Origin: Nocardia crassostreae
GTDB taxonomy: Bacteria > Actinomycetota > Actinomycetes > Mycobacteriales > Mycobacteriaceae
Direction of reading: 5' to 3'
Assembly: GCF_001613405.1 (NCBI RefSeq)
Contig: NZ_BDCH01000028.1
Coordinates: forward strand, 231,990-295,989
Length of the DNA: 64,000 bases
Shown here in pieces: positions 51,645 through 59,927 of this stretch. The translations under genes and the position numbers were made by a program. Under the pieces are notes generated by a model. The model worked only from the letters and a program-made list of their open reading frames with translations, did not search any database and had not been told where the DNA came from. How positions within the stretch are numbered: position 1 is the stretch's first letter; every line of letters starts with the position of its first letter.

Positions 51645-52972
51645 GGGCGCGGCGGCCGCTGTCGCTGCGGACGCGGGTGGCGCTGGCCAGCGCCGCGACG
51701 GCGGCGATCGTGGTCGGGGCGATGAGCGCCCTGCTGTTCCTGGTGGCTCCTACTGATGCGCGGGTACAGGCCGGAACGCTGGTCAGCTCGCTCGCCATCA
51801 CCCGCGCGGAGGGAACCGCGCCGGGGGACATGCCCCCGGGCGAGGTCGCCCAGGGCAGTGTCGAACCGGCCCTGCCGACTCTGCCGACCGTGGATGCCGA
51901 CGCCGTCCGCGAGGGCAAGCTGTTCATCAAGGGTGCGGTGCCCGCTGTCCAAGCGCCGGACGTACCGGATTCGCCGGACTTCCAGCGCACCGTGCCCGTC
52001 GACGGCAAGCCGGTGATGATCGCCATTTCCCGTGACGCGGTGGCGGATTCGGTCACCACGCAGCGCACCCGGATCGTCGCCATCGGGGTGGGCGCGACCG
52101 CGCTGGCGGCCCTGTTGGGCTGGTATTTCGCCTCGGGCGCGGTGGCTCCGCTGCGGCGGCTCACCGCGGCCACCGCCGGGCTGGGCGACCGGCTGGAGTT
52201 GGAACCGTCGCGGCGGTCGATGGCCAGCGAGACCACCGAACTGGCCGAGGCCATGAACACCATGCTGGGGCGGATCGCCGACGAGCGCCGCCACACCAGC
52301 GAAGCCCTGGTCACCGCACGGGATTTCGCCGCCACGGCCGCGCACGAACTGCGCACGCCGCTGACCGCCATGCGCACTGATCTGCAGGTGTTGCGCTCGC
52401 TGCCGCTGTCCGAGGCAGACCGCGCCGGGATTCTCGACGATGTGCTGGCCAGCCAGCAGACCGTCGAATCCACCCTGTATGCCCTGGAGCGCTTGACCGT
52501 CGGCGATCTCACCACCGAATCCGATTGGGAGGATGTGGATCTGGGCCAGCTCGTGGACCAGGTCGTCGACGACGCCCGGCACGCGCATCCGGCGGTGACC
52601 ATCGACGCCGAGGCCGTGGAGCCCGTCCGCCTGCGCGGTCTCGTCGCCGGATTGCGTTCGGTGCTCGACAATGCCATCACCAATGCGGTCCGCCACGGTG
52701 CGGCCGATCGCATCGAGATCGCCGTGCGCGAAGCCGCCGAATCGGTCGTCCTCACCGTCGACGACAATGGCGGCGGCATTCCGGAAGCCGAGCGCGCCAA
52801 GGTCTTCGAGCGTTTCCATCGTGCCAGCTCGGCTCCGGGCAGCGGGCTCGGCCTCGCCCTGGTCGCACAGCAGGCCCGCCTGCACGGCGGTGATGCCGAG
52901 ATCGGCGAGAGCCCGCTCGGCGGCGTCCGGCTCACCGTGACCATGTCGCCGCGGACCGCCCGAAACGATTGA
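51641..52972 (+). CDS. PrrB-like sensor histidine kinase
   Basis: 443 residues. Helices at about 12-36 and 143-165 flank a Pro-rich extracellular domain; HAMP-like linker, then H-box ATAAHELRTPLTAMRTDL (His about 235), N-box VLDNAITNAVRHG, and ATP-binding VDDNGGGIPEAER / GSGLGLALVAQQA. Partner of the PrrA-like regulator. In mycobacteria PrrAB affects ammonium and respiratory genes and early growth in macrophages; transfer of that role here is inference. Confidence 0.9.
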   Translation: MRARRPLSLRTRVALASAATAAIVVGAMSALLFLVAPTDARVQAGTLVSSLAITRAEGTAPGDMPPGEVAQGSVEPALPTLPTVDADAVREGKLFIKGAVPAVQAPDVPDSPDFQRTVPVDGKPVMIAISRDAVADSVTTQRTRIVAIGVGATALAALLGWYFASGAVAPLRRLTAATAGLGDRLELEPSRRSMASETTELAEAMNTMLGRIADERRHTSEALVTARDFAATAAHELRTPLTAMRTDLQVLRSLPLSEADRAGILDDVLASQQTVESTLYALERLTVGDLTTESDWEDVDLGQLVDQVVDDARHAHPAVTIDAEAVEPVRLRGLVAGLRSVLDNAITNAVRHGAADRIEIAVREAAESVVLTVDDNGGGIPEAERAKVFERFHRASSAPGSGLGLALVAQQARLHGGDAEIGESPLGGVRLTVTMSPRTARND

Positions 52973-52982
52973 CCCGGAAACG

Positions 52983-53018
52983 ACTGCGGCCCGGAACCTT
53001 CGGGTTCCGGGCCGCAGT
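52983..53018. terminator. 16-bp hairpin with TTCG tetraloop, bidirectional terminator
   Basis: Arms 52983-52998 and 53003-53018 are perfectly complementary with a TTCG loop, an exceptionally stable form. It lies between convergent kinase and gtrA genes. Confidence 0.88.
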
Positions 53019-53029
53019 GGTGTCGATTG

Positions 53030-53572
53030 TCAGCTGTGTCCGAGTTGTTCCTCGTTGACGAGGTCCTCGAACTCCTCCTGAAGCTCCTTCATTTCATCGG
53101 GGAACACCCACTTGCGCAGCGCCCAGAATCGGAACGCCATTTGCAGCAGATTGCCGATGATGAAGCCGCTGATGAAGTCGGCGATGTTCTCGACGGTGAA
53201 ACTCGCATCCGGCTGGCGCAGATCGAACACGTAGCTCGACACCCACAGCGGGACACTCGCGAGCAACACGCCGATGCCGCTCACCACGAAGAACAGCAGC
53301 GCTTCATGATGCTTCTCACGGCCGCCGCGCTTATCGAAGGTCCATTCGCGGTTCAGGATGTAGGACGCGATGACCGCGATGACGCCGGACAGGATGCGCG
53401 CGACCGTCGGTTTCGGCTCCAGTACGGTCAATTTCAGGATGTAGAAGATCCCGATGTCGATGACGAACGTGGTCGCGCCGACAATCGCGAACTTGATTAG
53501 TTCGGAATGGCGGTCCGCGAGGTCCCGCAGCGGTTTGGGCAGGACGTTTATCACGTCGTCGACAAATGACAC
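53030..53572 (-). CDS. GtrA-family membrane protein (Rv3277-like)
   Basis: 180 residues with four membrane helices: FAIVGATTFVIDIGIFYIL, ILSGVIAVIASYILN, LLFFVVSGIGVLLASVPLWV and ISGFIIGNLLQM. NREWTF and the aromatic FRFWALRKWVF are family hallmarks. GtrA proteins help move polyprenyl-linked sugars in cell-wall polysaccharide synthesis. GTG start with TAGACT at -12 to -7. Confidence 0.9.
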   Translation of the reverse strand: MSFVDDVINVLPKPLRDLADRHSELIKFAIVGATTFVIDIGIFYILKLTVLEPKPTVARILSGVIAVIASYILNREWTFDKRGGREKHHEALLFFVVSGIGVLLASVPLWVSSYVFDLRQPDASFTVENIADFISGFIIGNLLQMAFRFWALRKWVFPDEMKELQEEFEDLVNEEQLGHS

Positions 53573-53578
53573 GGAGCG

Positions 53579-53584
53579 AGTCTA
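53579..53584 (-). promoter_or_regulatory. -10 box for gtrA-like gene
   Basis: TAGACT on the minus strand lies exactly at -12 to -7 from the GTG at 53572. Confidence 0.45.
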
Positions 53585-53636
53585 CGTCTCTCGCGGAAGT
53601 GATGAGCAACCCGCACGGTAGGGGCCGGTAGGTGTC

Positions 53637-54863
53637 ATGACAACATTGACGAACGTGAGCGCCGTCCGTTCCTTCGATTCCTCCGCCATGCCCACCGTCA
53701 CCATGATCGGTGGCGGCCAGCTGGCGCGCATGACCCATCAGGCGGCCATTGCGCTGGGCCAGCGGCTCCGGGTGCTCGCCGAACGCCCCGACGATCCGGC
53801 CGCCCAGGTCACCCCGGACGTGGTCTACGGCAGCCACGGCGATCTGACGGCCCTGCGCAAGGCCGCCGTCGGCTCGCACGCGCTGACCTTCGATCACGAG
53901 GGCGTGCCCACCGAGCTGCTCGAGGCGCTCATCGCCGAGGGCGTGAATGTGCAGCCGCCGCCGAGCGCGCTCATCTTCGCCCAGGACAAGCTGGCCATGC
54001 GGCACAAGCTGGGTGAGCTGGGCATTCCGATTCCGGCCTTCGCCGAAGTGAATTCGGTCACCGATGCCGTCGCCTTCGGTGATGCGCACGGCTGGCCCTT
54101 CGTCCTGAAGGCGGTGCGCGGTGGTTACGACGGCCGCGGCGTGTGGATGCCCGCCGATGCCGCCGAGACCGAGCGGATCGTGACCGACCAACTCGCGCAC
54201 GATGTTTCGCTACTGGCCGAGGCCAAGGTGGATCTGAAGCGGGAACTCTCCGCCATGGTCGCCCGCTCCCCGTTCGGACAGGCCGCCGCCTGGCCGGTGG
54301 TGGAGACCGTGCAGCGCAACGGCCAGTGCGCCGTCGTCATCGCCCCCGCCCCGGACCTGCCGCAGGACAGGGCGACCGAGGCCTCGGCCCTCGCACTGCG
54401 CCTGGCGTCGGAGCTGGGCGTCACCGGCGTCATGGCCGTCGAGCTCTTCGAGACGCACTCCGGCGAGCTGCTGGTCAACGAGCTCGCCATGCGCCCGCAC
54501 AACTCCGGGCACTGGGGCATGGACGGCGCCTGCACCGGCCAGTTCGAACAGCATCTGCGCGCGGTCCTGGACTACCCGCTGGGCAGCACCCGCCCGCTGG
54601 CGCCGGTCACGGTCATGGCCAATATCCTCGGCGCGGCGGAGGCCCCCGAGATGTCCATGGACGAGCGCCTGCATCACCTGGCCGCCCGCCTGCCCGAGGC
54701 GAAGGTGCATCTTTACGGCAAGGGCGAACGCGTCGATCGCAAGATCGGCCACATCAATATTCTCGGCGACGACCTCGCCGAGACCCGGGAGAAAGCCGAG
54801 CGCGCGGCGCACTGGATGTCGCACGCCATCTGGACCGATGGATGGGATCCACATCATGACTGA
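53637..54863 (+). CDS. purK: 5-(carboxyamino)imidazole ribonucleotide synthase
   Basis: 408-residue ATP-grasp enzyme that converts AIR, ATP and bicarbonate to N5-CAIR in purine synthesis. MIGGGQLARMTHQAAIALG at the N-terminus, LTFDHEGVPTELLEAL, the glycine loop KAVRGGYDGRGVW, ELAMRPHNSGHW and KVHLYGKGER are present. The first 20 residues are variable; an internal Met at 53691 is a possible alternative start. Overlaps purE by 8 bases. Confidence 0.95.
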   Translation: MTTLTNVSAVRSFDSSAMPTVTMIGGGQLARMTHQAAIALGQRLRVLAERPDDPAAQVTPDVVYGSHGDLTALRKAAVGSHALTFDHEGVPTELLEALIAEGVNVQPPPSALIFAQDKLAMRHKLGELGIPIPAFAEVNSVTDAVAFGDAHGWPFVLKAVRGGYDGRGVWMPADAAETERIVTDQLAHDVSLLAEAKVDLKRELSAMVARSPFGQAAAWPVVETVQRNGQCAVVIAPAPDLPQDRATEASALALRLASELGVTGVMAVELFETHSGELLVNELAMRPHNSGHWGMDGACTGQFEQHLRAVLDYPLGSTRPLAPVTVMANILGAAEAPEMSMDERLHHLAARLPEAKVHLYGKGERVDRKIGHINILGDDLAETREKAERAAHWMSHAIWTDGWDPHHD

Positions 54864-55359
54864 CACCGCACAGGTGGGCCTGATCATGGGCAGCGACTCC
54901 GACTGGCCCACCATGGTGGCCGCCGCGGAGGCCCTGGCGGAGTTCGGTATTCGCTTCGAGGTCGGCGTGGTCTCCGCGCACCGCACCCCGCAGCGCATGC
55001 TCGACTACGCCAAGGAGGCGGCCGGTCGCGGCATCCAGGTCATTATCGCGGGCGCGGGCGGCGCGGCCCATCTGCCCGGCATGGTGGCCTCGGCGACCCC
55101 GCTGCCGGTCATCGGCGTCCCGGTCCCGCTCAAGCACCTGGACGGCATGGATTCGCTACTGTCGATCGTCCAGATGCCCGCGGGCGTCCCGGTGGCCACC
55201 GTCTCCATCGGCGGCGCTCGCAATGCGGGCCTGCTCGCGGTGCGCATCCTGGCGGCCTCGAACCCCGAATTGCGTTCGCGCATGGAGCAGTTCCAGGCCG
55301 ATCTGGAGAAGATGGTCCTGGAGAAGGACGACGCCCTGCGCAGCAAGCTGCTGAGCTGA
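54856..55359 (+). CDS. purE: 5-(carboxyamino)imidazole ribonucleotide mutase
   Basis: 167 residues. Class I PurE motifs: GLIMGSDSDWPTM, VVSAHRTPQRM, IIAGAGGAAHLPGM and PVIGVPVPLKHLDGMDSLLSIVQMP (in two parts). It rearranges N5-CAIR to CAIR, the step after PurK. The overlap with purK means both are made from one message. Confidence 0.96.
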   Translation: MTDTAQVGLIMGSDSDWPTMVAAAEALAEFGIRFEVGVVSAHRTPQRMLDYAKEAAGRGIQVIIAGAGGAAHLPGMVASATPLPVIGVPVPLKHLDGMDSLLSIVQMPAGVPVATVSIGGARNAGLLAVRILAASNPELRSRMEQFQADLEKMVLEKDDALRSKLLS

Positions 55360-55382
55360 CGCCCATGGTGACCGCCCCCGGT

Positions 55383-55388
55383 TACGGT
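55383..55388 (+). promoter_or_regulatory. -10 box for the TetR gene at 55395
   Basis: TACGGT lies exactly at -12 to -7 from the GTG at 55395 and favours it over the ATG at 55365. Confidence 0.45.
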
Positions 55389-55394
55389 GGGCGT

Positions 55395-56096
55395 GTGGCC
55401 CCCGATGATGACGCGACCGCGCGCCGCCTGACCGTGGTGGATCAGGCGCTGCGCCTGTTCGCCGAGAAGGGGTACGAGGCGACGACCGTCGATGAGATCG
55501 CGGACGCGGCCGGGATTTCGCGGCGGACCTTCTTTCGGCAGTTCCGGTCCAAGGAGGATGTGGTCTTCGCCGACCACGAATCGCAGCTGGCCCAGGCGCG
55601 GGCTTTTCTGGATGCGGCGCAGGGTGATCCGTGGGATGCGGTGTGCGCGGCGGTGGTCGAGGTGTTCGAGCGGTTCACCCAGTGGCGGGAGCTGGCCGCG
55701 CGCCGGTATCGGGTGGTGCGCCAGGAGCCCGCGCTGCGCGAGCGCGAGATCGTGACGGTGTTCCGCTACGAGCGGTTGTTCACCGATTACCTGCGCGGCG
55801 CGCTGCGGGGTGAGTCGGATTTGGCATTGGTGCAATTCACCGCGGCGGTGACCGCGACGCACAACTATCTGCTGCGCCGGATGGTGCGCGGCGAGTCGGA
55901 TGCGAGTCCCGCCGATCTGCGTGTTGCATTGGCCTCGATTCCGCACGGGGGTGCGGGAGGTTTGCGCGCGGGGTCCGCGGAGTCCGATTCCGCCGCCGCG
56001 GCGCGGGCCGAGCAGATGGTGGTCGCGGTGTTCCCGCGCGATATGCCGCCCCGGCAGGTCGCCGATCTTCTGGCCCATCGGCTGGATACGCTGTGA
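55395..56096 (+). CDS. TetR-family transcriptional regulator
   Basis: 233 residues (VAPDDDATARRLTVVDQ). DNA-binding helices ALRLFAEKGYEATTVDEIAD and AGISRRTFFRQFRSKED are followed by a helical sensor domain. GTG start at 55395 chosen from the leaderless box; the ATG at 55365 would add ten unusual residues. It precedes the acyl-CoA dehydrogenase gene by about 170 bases, so control of fatty-acid oxidation is possible, but no clear palindrome is seen there. Confidence 0.85.
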   Translation: MAPDDDATARRLTVVDQALRLFAEKGYEATTVDEIADAAGISRRTFFRQFRSKEDVVFADHESQLAQARAFLDAAQGDPWDAVCAAVVEVFERFTQWRELAARRYRVVRQEPALREREIVTVFRYERLFTDYLRGALRGESDLALVQFTAAVTATHNYLLRRMVRGESDASPADLRVALASIPHGGAGGLRAGSAESDSAAAARAEQMVVAVFPRDMPPRQVADLLAHRLDTL

Positions 56097-56270
56097 CCGG
56101 CCCGCAGTGGCAGAGATGACACTGCGTGCCAGGGCTTCCACGGGCAGTATGCGCATGTGGCCGCGATTTTGCGGCGTATACTCGGGCTCGATTGGCACTA
56201 AGTGCCGAGATGCTGGTGACGGCGCTGGCCAAGCAGCGGCGATCCCGACCGACGAACCAGGAGTGAACCC

Positions 56271-57428
56271 ATGGCGGGCAACCCCGATTTCAACCTGTTC
56301 CAGCTCGAGGACTTCCACCACGAGCTGCGCGAGGCCATTCGCGGCCTGTCCGAGAAGGAGATCGCCCCGTACGCGAAGGACGTGGACGGCAAATCCCGCT
56401 TCCCGGAGGAGGCGCTGACCGCCCTCAACGCCGCGGGCTTCAATGCCGTGCACGTGCCCGAGGCCTACGGCGGCCAGGGCGCGGATTCCGTCGCCACCTG
56501 CATCGTCATCGAGGAAGTGGCCCGCGTCTGCGGTTCCTCCTCGCTGATCCCCGCCGTGAACAAGCTCGGCACCATGGGCCTGATCCTGCAGGGCTCCGAG
56601 GAGCTCAAGCACAAGGTGCTGCCCGACATCGTGAACGGCAAGATGGCCTCCTACGCCCTGTCCGAGCGTGAGGCGGGCTCCGATGTCGCCTCCATGCGCA
56701 CCCGCGCCAAGGCCGACGGCGACGACTGGATCATCAACGGCTCCAAGTGCTGGATCACCAATGGCGGCAAGTCCGACTGGTACACCGTCATGGCCGTCAC
56801 CGACGCCGAGAAGGGCGCCAACGGCATCTCCGCGTTCATGGTGCACAAGGACGACGAGGGCTTCGTGGTCGGCCCGCTGGAGCACAAGCTGGGCATCAAG
56901 GGCTCCCCGACCGCCGAGCTGTACTTCGAGAACTGCCGCGTCTCCGGCGACCGCATGATCGGCGCCCCGGGCACCGGCTTCAAGACCGCGCTGCAGACCC
57001 TGGACCACACTCGCCCGACCATCGGCGCGCAGGCCGTGGGCCTGGCCCAGGGCGCGCTGGACGCCGCGATCGCCTACACCAAGGATCGCAAGCAGTTCGG
57101 CAAGACCATCGCCAGCTTCCAGAACACCGAGTTCATGCTGGCAGATATGGCCATGTAGATCGAGGCCGCCCGCCTCATGGTCTACACCTCGGCCGCCCGC
57201 GCCGAGCGCGGCGAGAAGAACCTGGGCTTCATCTCCGCCGCCGCCAAGTGCTTCGCCTCCGATGTGGCCATGGAGGTCACCACCAATGCCGTGCAGCTCT
57301 TCGGCGGCGCGGGCTACACCACCGATTTCCCGGTGGAGCGAATGATGCGCGATGCCAAGATCACTCAGATCTACGAGGGCACCAACCAGATCCAGCGCGT
57401 GGTCATGTCGCGCCAGCTGCTGCGCTGA
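56271..57428 (+). pseudogene. fadE25: Acyl-CoA dehydrogenase FadE25 interrupted by a TAG codon
   Basis: Reading frame of 385 codons plus stop, matching mycobacterial FadE25 end to end, with an AGGAG site. A TAG at 57156-57158 separates FMLADMAM from IEAARLMVYTSAARAERG, which continues in the same frame to VVMSRQLLR. FAD/substrate motifs are intact: YALSEREAGSDVAS, WITNGGKSDWYTV, and the catalytic Glu region IYEGTNQIQR lies after the stop. Truncation at residue 295 would remove the active-site base. CAG or AAG to TAG explains it; everything else is conserved, so a recent mutation or sequence error is likely. Confidence 0.85.
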
Positions 57429-57508
57429 ATTCGGTTCAATAGCTAGGGGATTGCTCCGGGGATCGACCTGCCGTCACTTCGACGGACGGTCAGTTCGCCG
57501 GAGCTTTT

Positions 57509-57531
57509 CTTTACCTTTTCCTCAGGTAAAG
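57509..57531. terminator. CTTTACC...GGTAAAG inverted repeat after fadE25
   Basis: Seven-base arms at 57509-57515 and 57525-57531 are perfect, with a T-rich loop. It could be a weak terminator of fadE25 or an operator of the next gene, 50 bases downstream. Confidence 0.35.
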
Positions 57532-57581
57532 CCGTGGTTTCGGGACTGTTTTGCCGACCCGGGCGGGGGCACTATGGATCC

Positions 57582-57926
57582 ATGGCCGGAGTCGAAATCA
57601 ACGACACCTTCGTCCGGCGCACGCTGGCCAATGGACGGGTGGAAGAGGTCGCGTGGACCGAACTCGCGGAGGTGCGGATCATTACGACGGCGGACGGGCC
57701 GTTCGCCGAGGATGTGTTCTTCGTGCTGATCGGGGCGACCGGCAAGGGTTGCGTGGTGCCGCATTCGGCGGCCGATACCGCGTTCCTGGCCCGTTTGCAG
57801 GCGCTGCCGGGTTTCGACAACGACAAGGTGATCGAGGCCATGTGCAGTGTCACCGATAAGCAGTTCCTGGTGTGGCGGCGCCGCGAGCCGCCGCGCTACG
57901 GCGACACCCGCAGCCGCGCGAATTAA
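57582..57926 (+). CDS. Hypothetical conserved protein
   Basis: 114 residues from an ATG at 57582: MAGVEINDTFVRRTLANGRVEEVAWTEL, then EDVFFVLIGATGKGCVVPHSAAD and a basic tail KQFLVWRRREPPRYGD. It is soluble, with no signal. The pattern of strands suggests a small beta-sheet domain of the kind found beside actinobacterial enzymes; family not identified. It overlaps the convergent acetyltransferase gene by 4 bases. Confidence 0.65.
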   Translation: MAGVEINDTFVRRTLANGRVEEVAWTELAEVRIITTADGPFAEDVFFVLIGATGKGCVVPHSAADTAFLARLQALPGFDNDKVIEAMCSVTDKQFLVWRRREPPRYGDTRSRAN

Positions 57927-58213
57927 GCCACCAGATCGGCGTATTCGGGGTGCTCGGCAATGTACTTCTCGACGTACCAGCAGGTGGGGACGACCGAGAA
58001 GCCTTCTTCCCGTGCGTTGTTCAGCGCGTACTCGACGACCTGCGCGGCCACGCCGCGGCCGCGGAACTCGGGAAAGGTGAGGGTGTGCTGGATGTCGCGG
58101 ATCCTGGTCTCGCCCTGGGCGCGCTCCGCGTAGTCGGCGTAGCCCGCGAGGGTGTCGTCGAGATAGATCTCGTAGCGGGTGGCGTCGGCATTGTGTTCCA
58201 GCCTGGTACTCAT
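57923..58213 (-). CDS. Small GNAT-type N-acetyltransferase
   Basis: 96 residues, the short YidJ/Gcn5-related type. It has ADATRYEIYLDDTLAGYADY, HTLTFPEFRGRGVAAQVVEYAL (acetyl-CoA loop RGRGVA) and CWYVEKYIAEHPEYADLV. These mini-GNATs bind acetyl-CoA; substrates are mostly unknown. A GGGAG tract lies upstream, rather far from the ATG. Confidence 0.87.
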   Translation of the reverse strand: MSTRLEHNADATRYEIYLDDTLAGYADYAERAQGETRIRDIQHTLTFPEFRGRGVAAQVVEYALNNAREEGFSVVPTCWYVEKYIAEHPEYADLVA

Positions 58214-58259
58214 GATCGGGTTGAACTCCCTTGTGAAGTGGATTGTTCCGGGGAGCCCG

Positions 58260-59636
58260 CTAGACGACCGCGCCGGGATTGAGAATCCCGTGCGGATCCA
58301 GGGCGTCTTTGATGCGGCGCGTGAGCGCCATCACGTCGGGGCCGAGCTGATCGGGCAGCCAGGCCTTCTTGAGCCGCCCGACGCCGTGCTCACCGGTAAT
58401 GGTGCCGCCCAGGCCGATCGCGAGGTCCATGATCTCGCCGAAGGCCAGATGCGCGCGTTCGGACTCGGCCGGGTCGTTCGGATCGTGCACGATCAGCGGG
58501 TGGGTATTGCCGTCGCCCGCGTGCGCGATGACGGAGATGAGCACCTCGCGCGCACGGGCGATCTCGGCAATGCCGTTGACCAGCTCGCCCAGCCGGGGGA
58601 GCGGTACCCCGACATCCTCCAGCAGCAGCGGGCCTTTGCGTTCCACCGCCGGAATGGCGAATCGCCGTGCGGCGCAGAAGGCCTCGCCCTCCTCCTCGTC
58701 ATCGGTGCGGAAAGCCTCGGTGGCCCCGGCCTTTTCGCAGGCGGCCAGCATGATGTCGGCCTCCAGCCCGGCGTGCTCGCCGGGGGCGTCCGAGCGCGCC
58801 ACCAGGAGTCCGGCGGCCTGACGGTCCAGGCCCATGCGCAGTTCGTCCTCGACCGCGTTGATGGCGACCGAATCCATGAACTCCAGCATGGACGGCCGCA
58901 GCGTCCCGGTGATGGCCAGAATCGCCTCGGTGGCGGCGGTCAGCGTGGGGAAGGTGGCGACCACCGTCGACTGCGGCGGCTGCGCGGGCAGGAGCCGCAG
59001 CGTGAGCTCGGTAATGATGCCCAGCGTGCCCTCGCTGCCCACGAACAGCTTGGTCAGCGAGAGCCCGGCCGAATCCTTCAATCGGGGCCCGCCCAGCCGC
59101 ACCGCGGTGCCGTCCGCCAGCACGACCTCCATACCGAGCACGTAATCGGTTGTGACGCCGTACTTCACGCAGCACAGCCCGCCCGCATTGGTGGCGGCGT
59201 TCCCGCCGATGGAGCAGATCTCGAACGAGGACGGATCCGGCGGATACCACAGGCCCTGGGCGGCGACAGCTCGCTTGACCTCGGCATTCAGCAGTCCGGG
59301 TTGCACCACGGCCGTCCGCGTGACCGGATCGACGCTGATCTCCCGCATCTTCTCGGTGCTCAGCACCAGCGCCCCGGACTGCGCGGTCGCTCCGCCCGAC
59401 AATCCGGTGCCCGCCCCGCGCGGCACCACCGGCACCCGATGCTCGTGCGCCCACCGCACCACGGCCGACACCTGCTCGGTGGTGGTCGGCCGCACCAGGG
59501 CGAGGGCCGTCCCGGCCTCCGGATCCAGCGCCCGATCCTGCCGATACGCGCCCAGCACATCGGGATCGGTCACCACCATGCCGTCGGGCAGCAGATCGCG
59601 CAGGATGTCGAGGGCGGCAGAGCTGTTCGGGTCCAC
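58260..59636 (-). CDS. FAD-linked oxidase, glycolate oxidase/D-lactate dehydrogenase type
   Basis: 458 residues. N-terminal FAD_binding_4 domain with VVPRGAGTGLSGGA and GGNAATNAGGLCCVKYG, then the C-terminal domain with AHAGDGNTHP and GEHGVGRLKKAWL. These are the hallmarks of GlcD/D-2-hydroxyacid dehydrogenases, oxidising 2-hydroxy acids at a flavin. GTG start with TAGTTT at -12 to -7. The precise substrate cannot be read from sequence. Confidence 0.9.
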   Translation of the reverse strand: MDPNSSAALDILRDLLPDGMVVTDPDVLGAYRQDRALDPEAGTALALVRPTTTEQVSAVVRWAHEHRVPVVPRGAGTGLSGGATAQSGALVLSTEKMREISVDPVTRTAVVQPGLLNAEVKRAVAAQGLWYPPDPSSFEICSIGGNAATNAGGLCCVKYGVTTDYVLGMEVVLADGTAVRLGGPRLKDSAGLSLTKLFVGSEGTLGIITELTLRLLPAQPPQSTVVATFPTLTAATEAILAITGTLRPSMLEFMDSVAINAVEDELRMGLDRQAAGLLVARSDAPGEHAGLEADIMLAACEKAGATEAFRTDDEEEGEAFCAARRFAIPAVERKGPLLLEDVGVPLPRLGELVNGIAEIARAREVLISVIAHAGDGNTHPLIVHDPNDPAESERAHLAFGEIMDLAIGLGGTITGEHGVGRLKKAWLPDQLGPDVMALTRRIKDALDPHGILNPGAVV

Positions 59637-59642
59637 ACCCAG

Positions 59643-59648
59643 AAACTA
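59643..59648 (-). promoter_or_regulatory. -10 box for the FAD-linked oxidase
   Basis: TAGTTT on the minus strand lies exactly at -12 to -7 from the GTG at 59636. Confidence 0.45.
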
Positions 59649-59685
59649 CGTCTTCGGACCCCGATTGTCCGGAACCGGTGCCGGA

Positions 59686-59781
59686 TCAGCCCTGTGCGGA
59701 TCCGGAGGCCAGCAGCCCGCGGAGGATGGCGAGCAGGTAAGCGACCGTATCGGTGGGGCCTTGCGGGTTTATCGGGTTCAT
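59686..59781 (-). CDS. Putative 31-residue small protein
   Basis: A short frame, MNPINPQGPTDTVAYLLAIL then RGLLASGSAQG, begins at an ATG at 59781 with AAAGGA six bases upstream. Third positions are mostly G or C, as in real genes here. The middle VAYLLAILRGLLA is an amphipathic or membrane-seeking helix. It fills a gap that would otherwise hold no gene between the MFS and oxidase genes. Translation is not proven. Confidence 0.42.
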   Translation of the reverse strand: MNPINPQGPTDTVAYLLAILRGLLASGSAQG

Positions 59782-59877
59782 GGGAGTTCCTTTCGCACAA
59801 CAAGATCAAATTCGAGTTCGATCCTGGCACGATGGCGGAAATCGGCGAATCCCCGTATTCCTGCGCCCGAGAAAGCA

Positions 59878-59909
59878 GGGGCGCGATATCCCGGGAGATA
59901 TCGCGCCCC
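59878..59909. terminator. 13-bp perfect hairpin terminator after the MFS gene
   Basis: Arms 59878-59890 and 59897-59909 pair perfectly around CCGGGA, 19 bases beyond the MFS stop. Confidence 0.8.
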
Positions 59910-59927
59910 AGTCGGGGTTCGCGCCGA

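Noticed and set aside
13956..57158. Genetic-code reassignment of TAG/TGA
   Set aside because: Many intact genes here end normally with TAG and TGA, and three different stop codons interrupt the broken genes, so reassignment does not fit.
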